From the NCBI GenBank assembly GCA_045604945.1, contig JAZUPA010000064.1:1-9781 (forward strand): a DNA stretch of 9,781 nucleotides, in the 5' to 3' direction. Below the pieces are notes generated by a model. That model made no database searches. It had not been told where the DNA came from and saw only the letters and a program-made list of their open reading frames with translations. Origin of the DNA: JAISGQ01 sp045604945. Its GTDB lineage: Bacteria > Bacillota > Clostridia > Oscillospirales > Acutalibacteraceae. Positions 1 to 6,131 of this stretch are shown here, in pieces. Made by a program: the position numbers and the translations under genes. Position 1 is the stretch's first letter; each line of letters opens with the position of its first letter.

Positions 1-2
1 AA

Positions 3-35
3 GATATATCACCCGTTCCGGCAGGAACGGATATC
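3..35. repeat. Short inverted repeat (hairpin) beyond the tRNA terminator
   Basis: A perfect 7-bp stem (positions 13-19 with 24-30, loop GGCA) is flanked by an outer 5-bp pairing of GATAT (3-7) with ATATC (31-35), leaving a one-sided internal loop. It lies next to the tRNA terminator hairpin. It has no T-run of its own on either strand. It may be part of a terminator for whatever lies left of the window, but that gene is not visible, so no role is assigned. Confidence 0.35.
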
Positions 36-39
36 ATTG

Positions 40-80
40 AAAAAAGTGACTTTTGTCTGGTAGACAAAAGAGACTTTTTT
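40..80 (-). terminator. Intrinsic terminator of the tRNA-Thr gene, potentially bidirectional
   Basis: The inner 9-bp stem CTTTTGTCT (50-58) pairs with AGACAAAAG (62-70) around a GGT loop. After a two-base mismatch the pairing resumes: T47-A73, G46-C74, then six A-T pairs (40-45 with 75-80). On the minus strand the hairpin ends in a run of Ts directly after the tRNA 3' end. The plus strand also carries six Ts at 75-80, so it could act in both directions. Confidence 0.75.
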
Positions 81-82
81 CG

Positions 83-158
83 TGGTGCTGCTGGTCGGAC
101 TCGAACCGACGGCCTGCTGATTACGAATCAGCTGCTCTACCAACTGAGCCACAACAGC
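83..158 (-). tRNA. tRNA-Thr, anticodon CGU
   Basis: On the minus strand the sequence folds into a complete cloverleaf. The acceptor arms GCTGTTG and CAGCAGC pair over 7 bp with one G-T. The D arm is GCTC/GAGC around AGTTGGTA. The anticodon stem GCTGA/TCAGC encloses the loop TTCGTAA with anticodon CGT (complement of 123-125). The T arm GTCGG/CCGAC encloses TTCGAGT. Discriminator A is followed by a genome-encoded CCA (complement of 83-85). The anticodon reads the ACG threonine codon. The gene stands alone between its own promoter and terminator, divergent from typA. Confidence 0.96.
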
Positions 159-172
159 ATTTTAGCCTATCT

Positions 173-201
173 ATGATACAATAAAGAAAAATCTTTGTCA
201 A
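173..201 (-). promoter_or_regulatory. Sigma-A type promoter of tRNA-Thr
   Basis: On the minus strand a perfect -35 TTGACA (complement of 196-201) is followed after exactly 17 bp by TATCAT (complement of 173-178), a five-of-six match to the -10 consensus. Transcription would start around position 166, only about eight bases before the mature tRNA 5' end. This is a near-consensus promoter, as expected for a stable RNA gene. Confidence 0.85.
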
Positions 202-300
202 CACCAATTTGGGGACGAGAGCGTGAGGATATAGTCATAATAGCCCAAAAAACAGGAACAGGCACACTGCTTTTCTGCAATGCGAATATGCACAGAAGTC

Positions 301-329
301 TTTATTTTTCTGAGTATCTGGTGTATAAT
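301..329 (+). promoter_or_regulatory. Probable typA promoter
   Basis: A perfect -10 hexamer TATAAT lies at 324-329. At a 17-bp spacing the -35 position (301-306) reads TTTATT, a weak match, inside a T-rich stretch. Transcription would start near 336 and give a leader of about 35 bases before the typA start. The rest of the 202-300 interval holds nothing I can identify. The weak -35 makes this a moderate call. Confidence 0.55.
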
Positions 330-369
330 ATCTCAGTTGTGTAAATTAAAAGAATTCAGGTGTTAATGT

Positions 370-2202
370 ATGGCAAACGCACCCCAGGAAAGACTCAGGA
401 ATATAGCGATAGTAGCACACGTTGACCACGGCAAGACAACCCTCGTTGACCAGCTTTTGAAGCAGAGCGGTGTATTCCGCGAAAATGAGGTTGTAGCAGA
501 GCGCGTTATGGACTCAAACGACATCGAGCGTGAGCGCGGAATAACAATCCTTGCAAAGAACACTGCCGTTATGTTCAACGGAGTAAAGATCAACATAGTT
601 GACACCCCGGGTCACGCAGACTTCGGCGGCGAGGTTGAGCGAATCCTCATGATGGTTGACGGCATAATTCTTCTTGTGGATGCCTTTGAGGGCTGCATGC
701 CCCAGACCCGCTTCGTGCTGAAAAAAGCACTGGGACTTGGAAAGAAGGCTATAGTTGTAGTCAATAAAATTGACCGACCCATGGCAAGACCCGCTGAGGT
801 CGTTGATGAGATAATTGACCTCTTCATTGACCTCGGAGCAGATGACGACCAGATCGAATTCCCCGTAGTATATGCTTCTGGCCGTGACGGATATGCATCT
901 CTCGATATAAACAGCAAGGGTACCGATATGACTCCCCTTTTCGAGACCATTCTCGAAACCATTCCTGCTCCCGTTGGTGACCCCGAAGGTCCCGCACAGG
1001 TTCTTTTCTCCAACATCGATGCTGACGACTATGTCGGCAAAATCGGTATCGGAAGAGTTGAGCGAGGCACAATAAAAACAGGTCAGCAGATGGTTCTGTG
1101 TCATACCGACGGTACAAATCAGAACGTAAAGATAAGCAGACTCTACCAGTTTGAAAACCTCCGCAGAGTTGAAGCAGAAGGCGCATCTGTAGGTGATATC
1201 ATAGCGGTCTCGGGTTTTGCAGATCTCAATATAGGCGAGACTGCCTGCGACCCTGAGCATATCGAACCCCTGCCCTTTGTAAAGATCGACGAGCCTACCG
1301 TATCAATGCTATTCATGGTGAACAACGGTCCTTTTGCAGGACAGGACGGAAAGTATGTAACAAGCCGCAACATCCGCGACAGACTTTTCCGCGAGGTTGA
1401 GACAAACGTTGCAATGCGCGTTGAGGAGACCGATTCTGCAGATACCTTCAAGGTATCAGGCAGAGGAGAGCTCCACCTTTCGATTCTCATCGAGACAATG
1501 CGCCGCCAGAATTTTGAATTCATGGTTTCCCGCCCGCAGGTTATATACAAGACCATCGACGGTGTCAGATGCGAGCCCATGGAGCTGCTCATGATAGAGG
1601 TGCCTGAAGATTATGTAGGCGCTGTCATGGAGAAAATCTGCTCACGCAAGGGCGAGCTTCTCAACATGGATACCCGTCAGTCGGGTATGACCCATATGGA
1701 GTTCAGGATTCCTTCCAGAGGACTTATGGGCTATCGCTCTGAATTCCTTACCGATACCAACGGCAACGGTATAATGAACCACATTTTTGATGGCTATGAG
1801 CCTTACAAGGGCGAGATTGTTCTTCGCCAGCAGGGCAGCCTTATCGCCTTTGAAACCGGTGATTCCAATGCATACGGACTGTTCAACGCACAGGACAGAG
1901 GCAGAATGCTTATCGGTCCCGGCGTGCCTGTTTACGAGGGTATGATCGTAGGCTATGCACCGAAGAACGAGGATATCATAGTCAACGTCTGCAAGAAGAA
2001 GCACGTTACAAACACCCGTGCATCAGGCTCTGATGAAGCTCTCAGACTAACACCGCCCACTGTGTTCTCCCTTGAGCAGGCGCTGGAGTTTATCGCGGAT
2101 GATGAGCTGGTTGAGGTAACACCCAAAAATATCCGCCTGAGAAAACTGCTTCTTACAAAGGAAGCACGAGTAAAGGCAATGAATAAAGCAAAAAATAACT
2201 AA
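370..2202 (+). CDS. typA: Ribosome-associated translational GTPase TypA/BipA
   Basis: The 610-residue product has the full length usual for TypA/BipA. The N-terminal GTPase domain carries G1 AHVDHGKT (16-23), G2 with Thr59 in RGITI, G3 DTPGH (78-82), G4 NKID (132-135) and a probable G5 ASG (169-171). The EF-Tu-like domain II, the EF-G-like domains and the BipA-specific C-terminal domain follow, ending in a lysine-rich tail. In this family the protein binds the 70S ribosome in the cytoplasm and helps ribosome assembly or translation under stress and low temperature. The ATG at 370 follows AGGTG at 358-362; an out-of-frame ATG at 366 is ignored. It is the first gene of a plus-strand run, with the DUF1292 gene starting 16 bases after its stop. 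Nothing looks broken. Confidence 0.97.
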   Translation: MANAPQERLRNIAIVAHVDHGKTTLVDQLLKQSGVFRENEVVAERVMDSNDIERERGITILAKNTAVMFNGVKINIVDTPGHADFGGEVERILMMVDGIILLVDAFEGCMPQTRFVLKKALGLGKKAIVVVNKIDRPMARPAEVVDEIIDLFIDLGADDDQIEFPVVYASGRDGYASLDINSKGTDMTPLFETILETIPAPVGDPEGPAQVLFSNIDADDYVGKIGIGRVERGTIKTGQQMVLCHTDGTNQNVKISRLYQFENLRRVEAEGASVGDIIAVSGFADLNIGETACDPEHIEPLPFVKIDEPTVSMLFMVNNGPFAGQDGKYVTSRNIRDRLFREVETNVAMRVEETDSADTFKVSGRGELHLSILIETMRRQNFEFMVSRPQVIYKTIDGVRCEPMELLMIEVPEDYVGAVMEKICSRKGELLNMDTRQSGMTHMEFRIPSRGLMGYRSEFLTDTNGNGIMNHIFDGYEPYKGEIVLRQQGSLIAFETGDSNAYGLFNAQDRGRMLIGPGVPVYEGMIVGYAPKNEDIIVNVCKKKHVTNTRASGSDEALRLTPPTVFSLEQALEFIADDELVEVTPKNIRLRKLLLTKEARVKAMNKAKNN

Positions 2203-2218
2203 AAAAGGAGAATAAAAA

Positions 2219-2536
2219 ATGAGCAACGAAAACATGAATGCAATCCCCGAAGAAGAGGAATTTGACACCCTGACCCTTTGCGACGAAGAGGGCAACGAAA
2301 TCGAGTTCGAGCTTATGGACGTTATCGAGTATGACGGCAATGAGTACGCTGTACTCCTCCCCGTTGAGGATCCCGACAATAACGGAGTAGACGAAGTAGT
2401 CATCCTTCTTGTTGAGAGCGAGACCGAAGAGGAGCAGTTCTTTGCAGCAGTTGAGGACAGCGAGGTTGAGCTTGCTGTATTCAACATTTTCAAGGAAAGA
2501 AACAAGGACGTACTCAACTTTGTAGACGTAGACTGA
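2219..2536 (+). CDS. DUF1292 (YrzB-like) acidic protein
   Basis: This 105-residue protein matches the DUF1292 pattern: short beta-rich segments such as LTLCDEEGNEIEFELMDVIEY, followed by EYAVLLPVED and EEVVILLVE-like strands, and ending with FNIFKERN. It is extremely acidic: I count 34 Asp/Glu and only 3 Lys/Arg. There is no signal peptide or membrane segment, so it should be cytosolic. The ATG follows a good AAAAGGAG site at about nine bases. It lies 16 bases after typA and is probably cotranscribed. In Bacillus-type genomes the family sits near ruvX/yrrK-type genes rather than typA, so this location differs from the one I know. The molecular function of the family is unknown to me. Confidence 0.85.
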   Translation: MSNENMNAIPEEEEFDTLTLCDEEGNEIEFELMDVIEYDGNEYAVLLPVEDPDNNGVDEVVILLVESETEEEQFFAAVEDSEVELAVFNIFKERNKDVLNFVDVD

Positions 2537-2541
2537 TAAAA

Positions 2542-2577
2542 TCGGGGATTCCTGCCTGGTTCGGCGGGAATCCCCGA
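2542..2577 (+). repeat. Intercistronic 15-bp hairpin without U-tract
   Basis: The arms 2542-2556 and 2563-2577 pair over 15 positions with a single G-T wobble (2553 with 2566), enclosing a 6-base loop. The stem is GC-rich and starts five bases after the DUF1292 stop codon. No T-run follows (next bases TAACGACGG), so it is not a standard intrinsic terminator. It leaves the ribosome binding site of the next gene (GGAG, 2585-2588) unpaired. It could set 3' end stability of the typA-DUF1292 message or slow the polymerase. Confidence 0.75.
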
Positions 2578-2597
2578 TAACGACGGAGAAAAGAAAA

Positions 2598-3479
2598 TTG
2601 AAGTATATAATAATTGATCTTGAATGGAACGGCACCTTTTCCGGAAAACTGGGACGTTACTTCAATGAGATAATCGAAATCGGAGCAGTCATGCTCGATG
2701 AGAGCTTCAATGTACAGAGTGAATTTTCCGTACTGGTATCCCCGAGATTCAACAAAAAGCTGTCAGGCAGAGTAAAACGCCTTACCCATATAACAAATTC
2801 CGAGGTATCTCAGGGTATGGATTTTATGAAAGCCTATGACCAGTTCTGCCGTTGGGCAGGAGATGATGAAAACTGCGTCATGTCATTCGGAACAGGGGAT
2901 ATTCTTGTAATAATGGAAAATCTCGAGGCATACGGCAGAGACAGAACATTGACATTCATGAAGAACTACTGCGACCTGCAGCAGCTCTGCCAGATGGAAA
3001 TGGATGTTGAAAGCGGACAGCAGCTGGGGCTTTCCTCGATGGCAGAAAAGCTGGGAATAGAAGTGGGCGATATGGATATGCATCGCGCATTGGATGACAG
3101 CATAGTATCTGCCAAATGTCTGAAAAAGACATTCAAAGAGGAAAATTACAAAGCTCTTGCAAGGGTTGCCGACAGCGAATTCTACCGCTGGATGACATTT
3201 AAAACCGTGTCTATATGCGACCTTACAAATCCTCTTGTGAAGGCATCCATGTTCATGATAAGATGTCCCCGATGCGGAGTGATACTCAAGAGAACCACAG
3301 CAGTTACTCAGAAAGGACGCAGCTTTACATCACAGTATGTCTGCGGAATGTGCGGAAAGGGATTTACAGGAAAGCACTACATAAAGCTCAAGTATGAGGG
3401 TGTTGTAACCCGCTCTACAATCACTGAAAACGGCACCCCTGCAGAAAAGGAACCAAAAGAAGAGTGCGACAACGCATAA
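2598..3479 (+). CDS. DEDDh-family 3'-5' exonuclease with C-terminal zinc ribbon (KapD-like)
   Basis: The N-terminal part is an RNase T/DnaQ-like exonuclease. Motif I is IDLEWN with Asp7 and Glu9; the probable motif II acid is Asp101 in SFGTGD; motif III is MHRALDD with His162 and Asp167, the H-x4-D form that defines DEDDh enzymes. After about 50 further residues comes a zinc ribbon, CPRC (223-226) and CGMC (249-252), then a polar acidic tail. Such enzymes remove nucleotides from 3' ends with two metal ions, and the ribbon may help bind nucleic acid. The substrate is unknown. The start is TTG at 2598, since GGAG at 2585-2588 sits nine bases upstream and the residues that follow (KYIIIDLEW) fit the family start. 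It is the last gene of the typA run, before a strong terminator. Confidence 0.85.
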   Translation: MKYIIIDLEWNGTFSGKLGRYFNEIIEIGAVMLDESFNVQSEFSVLVSPRFNKKLSGRVKRLTHITNSEVSQGMDFMKAYDQFCRWAGDDENCVMSFGTGDILVIMENLEAYGRDRTLTFMKNYCDLQQLCQMEMDVESGQQLGLSSMAEKLGIEVGDMDMHRALDDSIVSAKCLKKTFKEENYKALARVADSEFYRWMTFKTVSICDLTNPLVKASMFMIRCPRCGVILKRTTAVTQKGRSFTSQYVCGMCGKGFTGKHYIKLKYEGVVTRSTITENGTPAEKEPKEECDNA

Positions 3480-3486
3480 AGAGGAG

Positions 3487-3517
3487 CAGCCCCGACAAAA
3501 TCGGGGCTGTCTTTTTT
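3487..3517 (+). terminator. Intrinsic terminator of the typA-exonuclease run
   Basis: The stem CAGCCCCGA (3487-3495) pairs perfectly with TCGGGGCTG (3501-3509) around the loop CAAAA, and six Ts follow at 3512-3517. It begins seven bases after the exonuclease stop. On the minus strand the same hairpin lacks a T-run, so it mainly serves the plus strand, in front of the converging zinc-ribbon gene. Confidence 0.92.
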
Positions 3518-3529
3518 AGTCATGATAAT

Positions 3530-4141
3530 TTAGCATTTATTCTTTTTCTTCTTGGCTGCAATGCTTAGCAGAACCGTGCTAAGAACATTCAATGCAATAA
3601 AAAAATAAGGCACTGCAGTAAGTTTATTGCTATAGTCATCACAATCACCTTCCAAGAGGATGAACATTGTAAGAAGCCATGTTATGAAAACGAGAAAAAC
3701 AGAAATTGAAATGGATAAGGGGAACAGTGCTTTGCTTTTTTTATATAAGAAATAGGCAGAGAGTGCCAGCATAATAAAGAAAAACGCAATAATCATAAAC
3801 TGAAAAGCCATTGGAGTACCAATGTCGCTTTTGGAATCGCTGATTCCATTACGCTTCATGTATGTAAACAGTTCGCCAAGTGAAAAGAGGTTTGATGAGT
3901 ATAGTGTTTTGTATGAAAAAGATTTCAACTCAAACCAATCACCAAACATTAAAATCAGAGATATTCCCCAGATACACAAAACGGAAAACATGAATTTGTG
4001 CCATGTGGCGATGTTGAACGAAGGGGGATTTGGGGCTTGGGGACGCGAAGTAAGAGTGTGCGATTCGGGAATACTTTTGCCGCAATGACTGCAAAAATTG
4101 ACTCCGGCCTCGACTTGATTTCCGCAATGGGTGCAATGCAT
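3530..4141 (-). CDS. Zinc-ribbon membrane protein of unknown function
   Basis: The 203-residue product starts with a zinc ribbon, CTHC (3-6) and CSHC (17-20), of the kind common at the N-terminus of small Firmicute membrane proteins. A Pro-rich linker (about 25-45) leads to four likely membrane segments at about 48-66, 111-133, 139-163 and 177-195. The end is a basic tail, KKKKNKC. A polar region between segments 1 and 2 (about 70-108) may be exposed. The ribbon is expected to be cytoplasmic, but no enzyme motif is visible. The ATG at 4141 is preceded by a perfect AGGAGG (complement of 4151-4156) at nine bases. The gene is visibly more AT-rich than its neighbours, as in recently gained or variable genes. 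It converges on the exonuclease gene and may be transcribed alone. Confidence 0.8.
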   Translation of the reverse strand: MHCTHCGNQVEAGVNFCSHCGKSIPESHTLTSRPQAPNPPSFNIATWHKFMFSVLCIWGISLILMFGDWFELKSFSYKTLYSSNLFSLGELFTYMKRNGISDSKSDIGTPMAFQFMIIAFFFIMLALSAYFLYKKSKALFPLSISISVFLVFITWLLTMFILLEGDCDDYSNKLTAVPYFFIALNVLSTVLLSIAAKKKKNKC

Positions 4142-4160
4142 TAGCAGTTACCTCCTAAAA

Positions 4161-4184
4161 TAAAAAGTAAGCAGCCGAAGCTGC
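4161..4184 (-). terminator. Small UUCG hairpin with T-rich tract before the zinc-ribbon gene
   Basis: On the minus strand GCAGC-TTCG-GCTGC (complement of 4171-4184) forms a 5-bp stem capped by the stable UUCG tetraloop, followed by TTACTTTTTATTTT (complement of 4157-4170). That is a short intrinsic-terminator layout. The T-rich tract runs directly into the AGGAGG site of the zinc-ribbon gene. It could end transcripts from the ABC operon, end a small RNA, or act as an attenuator in the leader. The stem is short, so efficiency is uncertain. Confidence 0.4.
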
Positions 4185-4209
4185 GCACGAAAAACGCATT
4201 GCTCCGATT

Positions 4210-4320
4210 GCTGCGACACAATTTTTACACACAGTACAAGTATGCGGAAAAGAGCATGCATTTTTACCTAAGGATAAAAATGCACACTTATACTGTGCTG
4301 GTATGAAATTGCGTCGCAAC
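4210..4320. repeat. Imperfect inverted repeat of about 110 nt between two minus-strand genes
   Basis: The outer arms 4210-4245 and about 4283-4320 match as inverted copies at about 31 of 36 left-arm bases, with about three extra bases on the right. The tip is a perfect 10-bp stem, TGCATTTTTA (4257-4266) with TAAAAATGCA (4275-4284), around an 8-base loop. An unpaired stretch of about 11 bases (4246-4256) separates tip and arms on one side. No reading frame is convincing here. As minus-strand RNA it would be a long rod-like hairpin starting close to a predicted promoter. It may also be a short palindromic mobile-type element, but no second copy is present in the window and I see no clear target duplication. 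Confidence 0.7.
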
Positions 4321-4323
4321 CTT

Positions 4324-4332
4324 ATTATAGCA
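4324..4332 (-). promoter_or_regulatory. Extended -10 promoter candidate upstream of the inverted repeat
   Basis: The minus strand reads TGCTATAAT (complement of 4324-4332), a perfect -10 hexamer with the TGn extension. No good -35 is present at the usual distance, which is acceptable for extended -10 promoters. Transcription would start near 4317, almost exactly at the base of the inverted repeat. It would run through the repeat and the UUCG hairpin to the zinc-ribbon gene, giving a structured leader of about 175 bases. Confidence 0.5.
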
Positions 4333-4348
4333 CTCGGAAGAATGTGGC

Positions 4349-5212
4349 TTATCTTGTATCTTTGGCTACACTTCTGAGGGTCAGAATACTCAGAAGTGAA
4401 AAAGCAGCAATAAAAGCGGAGAGCATTACCCACGCAGAAATAAGTTTTTCAGCAGTGGGCTCATACATATCAATGACATTAAGCTCGTAACGTCCGATGT
4501 CCTTCCCTGCGGACAGGGCTATTTCACGAGCGGAGCGAAGCTCCGCTGCAATATCACAGGATGACCCCAGTGCCTCCATAGCCCAGCGCCCCACCATGAA
4601 AAAGGAAATGTATCTGAAAATACCGGTCATGGAAAAAAGAACTCCCGAAAAAACCACCTGAAGAACAAGAAAAACAGGTGCTATGATATTGGCAACATCC
4701 GCAGTCTTTACAAGGGAAGAAATGAAAAGTCCTGTTGCATCGGAGGAGAGATTCAGCAGAAAAAGAGTGATACCGCACTCGACCAAGGCAGGAAAAACCA
4801 GCCCCTGAGGCGCCCTTGAAAAATCGGAAAAAAGCGAAAAAATAAAAAGAATCAGCACCGCCTGCACAGCGCAGATAACCGCCTGCACGCAGAGCTTTGA
4901 GCAGATGTAAGCGCCAAGACCGAGGTTTGCGCAGTATTCACGCTTGACAATGCTTCGCTCCTTGCATATCTCCTGAATGGAATTGAACACCCCGGTAAAA
5001 ACAACCGCACAGCACAGAACAAAATAACCTGTCTGAGAATCCTGAAAAGATGTAAACATATCGTCTCCTGCAACAAGAGATACGATAAATCCGCAAACTA
5101 TAGGCAGAGAAAAAAGAAGTATCATTTTGCCTGTGCTGTTCAGCAGAATCTCGGTGTTGCGGGCAATCAGAATACCCAGCTGACGAAAAAAAGACCTGCC
5201 TTTCCTCCTCAA
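4349..5212 (-). CDS. ABC-2 type transporter permease (ABCG-like)
   Basis: The 287-residue membrane protein has a short basic N-terminus and about six membrane segments, near 30-48, 62-78, 107-128, 138-157, 171-193 and 260-279. Between segments 2 and 3 the sequence QEICKERSIVKREY (80-93) matches the ErsilkRE-type motif of the ABCG/White permeases. GLFISSLVKTADVANIIAP and VFSG (161-190) also fit the ABC-2 membrane family. A soluble loop of about 60 residues precedes the last segment. It should form, probably as a homodimer, the membrane channel for the ATPase encoded just upstream; the substrate is unknown. I chose the TTG at 5212, which overlaps the ATPase stop by four bases (TTGA) and has a G-rich stretch seven bases before it. 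Another TTG at 5230 would add six residues and lacks a visible binding site. Confidence 0.82.
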   Translation of the reverse strand: MRRKGRSFFRQLGILIARNTEILLNSTGKMILLFSLPIVCGFIVSLVAGDDMFTSFQDSQTGYFVLCCAVVFTGVFNSIQEICKERSIVKREYCANLGLGAYICSKLCVQAVICAVQAVLILFIFSLFSDFSRAPQGLVFPALVECGITLFLLNLSSDATGLFISSLVKTADVANIIAPVFLVLQVVFSGVLFSMTGIFRYISFFMVGRWAMEALGSSCDIAAELRSAREIALSAGKDIGRYELNVIDMYEPTAEKLISAWVMLSAFIAAFSLLSILTLRSVAKDTR

Positions 5213-6045
5213 AGCGCAGCCCCCCTGCAATAGGATTTGAATGCCTGCACATATCCCGAAGGGTCTTCGGTAATAAGCTCATAGGCGTCGGTCAGATGGC
5301 TTACACTGAAGAAATCGAGAGCTTCTGAAAGAGTGCCGAAAAAGCAAAGCCTGCCGCCGGGGGCAAGGAATATTATCTTATCAAAGAGAGCGATATTCTG
5401 TAGGGTATGAGTGATGCAAAGCACCGTTTTACCTCTGTCCCGGGACAGCTTGCGAAGCTGCTTCATAAGGGCAGTTTCCGCCTCGGGGTCAAGTCCTGAG
5501 GACGGCTCATCGAGAAAGAACAGGGAAGGGTCGCTTATAAGCTCAACAGCGATGCTCGCGCGTTTTCGCTGACCTCCGCTGAGCTTTTTCACAAGCTTGC
5601 TGCGATGCTCCGAAAGCCCAACGATTTGAAGCACATCGAAAATCTTCTTTTCGATTTCGAAGTCCGTAACATCTTCGGGAAGCCTGAGCTTTGCAACAAA
5701 TCTGAGCATGCTCTGAACTCTGAGGTTGTCATGCACTATGTCAGACTGCGGAACATAACCTATTCTGGATTTAAAGGTGCTGTAATTTGCCATAAGATCC
5801 TCGCCGTTGATGTAAACCCTGCCGCTGGTGGCAGGCTCGAAACCGTTGAGACAGTTGATGAGTGTCGATTTTCCCGAGCCCGAGCCGCCTACAACAGCCA
5901 CAAGCTCTCCGGGCATTACTGTAATTGATATATCATCGAGAATCCGCCTTGAGTGACCGCGCCTGCCCACATCGCGGCAGAGGTTTTCGGCGGTAATACA
6001 TACGCCGCCTGAAAGAGCGGAGTTATTAACACAAAAATTCATCAT
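5209..6045 (-). CDS. ABC transporter ATP-binding protein (ABCG-like)
   Basis: The 278-residue ATPase shows all nucleotide-binding motifs: Walker A GGSGSGKST (53-61), Q-loop Gln100 in YVPQ, signature LSGGQ (155-159), Walker B LFFLDE (175-180) with catalytic Glu180, D-loop SGLD (183-186) and switch His213. The order and wording (VKKLSGGQRKRASIAVEL) are those of the ABCG/White group, also found in FHA-linked bacterial ABC proteins; no FHA domain is present here. It powers the permease encoded immediately downstream, at the inner face of the membrane. The start is the first ATG of an ATGATG pair at 6045, preceded by AAGGAA at seven bases. Longer in-frame starts reach into the divergent uvrC gene and are not used. 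The transported compound cannot be told from sequence. Confidence 0.9.
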   Translation of the reverse strand: MMNFCVNNSALSGGVCITAENLCRDVGRRGHSRRILDDISITVMPGELVAVVGGSGSGKSTLINCLNGFEPATSGRVYINGEDLMANYSTFKSRIGYVPQSDIVHDNLRVQSMLRFVAKLRLPEDVTDFEIEKKIFDVLQIVGLSEHRSKLVKKLSGGQRKRASIAVELISDPSLFFLDEPSSGLDPEAETALMKQLRKLSRDRGKTVLCITHTLQNIALFDKIIFLAPGGRLCFFGTLSEALDFFSVSHLTDAYELITEDPSGYVQAFKSYCRGAAL

Positions 6046-6071
6046 ATCAGTTCCTTTGAGAAGGATTTGGA

Positions 6072-6101
6072 TATATACATTTTGCTCAGAATAATGTACA
6101 A
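6072..6101 (-). promoter_or_regulatory. Candidate promoter of the ABC transporter operon
   Basis: On the minus strand TTGTAC (complement of 6096-6101) and TATATA (complement of 6072-6077) are 18 bp apart. Both are partial matches (3 of 6 and 4 of 6). A start near 6065 would leave a leader of about 20 bases with the AAGGAA site. It occupies almost the same DNA as the uvrC promoter candidate. Confidence 0.4.
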
Positions 6102-6102
6102 T
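6074..6102 (+). promoter_or_regulatory. Candidate promoter of uvrC
   Basis: TATACA (6074-6079, four of six to TTGACA) and TACAAT (6097-6102, five of six to TATAAT) have the ideal 17-bp spacing. Transcription would start near 6109, about 23 bases before the uvrC ATG. It overlaps the divergent ABC promoter candidate, so the two should compete for polymerase. Confidence 0.5.
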
Positions 6103-6131
6103 ATAAGCAATCAGACAAAAGGGAGGCAAAT

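Noticed and set aside
514..1260. Long minus-strand open frame (248 codons) inside typA
   Set aside because: It is antisense to a complete, well-conserved typA, its protein has no recognisable domain, and no ribosome binding site supports it.
4160..4320. 6S RNA-like small RNA
   Set aside because: The rod shape is suggestive, but the length is short and I could not identify the central open bubble that defines 6S RNA, so I did not name it as such.
4155..4433. Minus-strand 92-codon frame over the inverted repeat and permease end
   Set aside because: It overlaps the 3' end of the permease in another frame and runs through a palindromic non-coding region; the product is Cys/Phe-rich without family resemblance.
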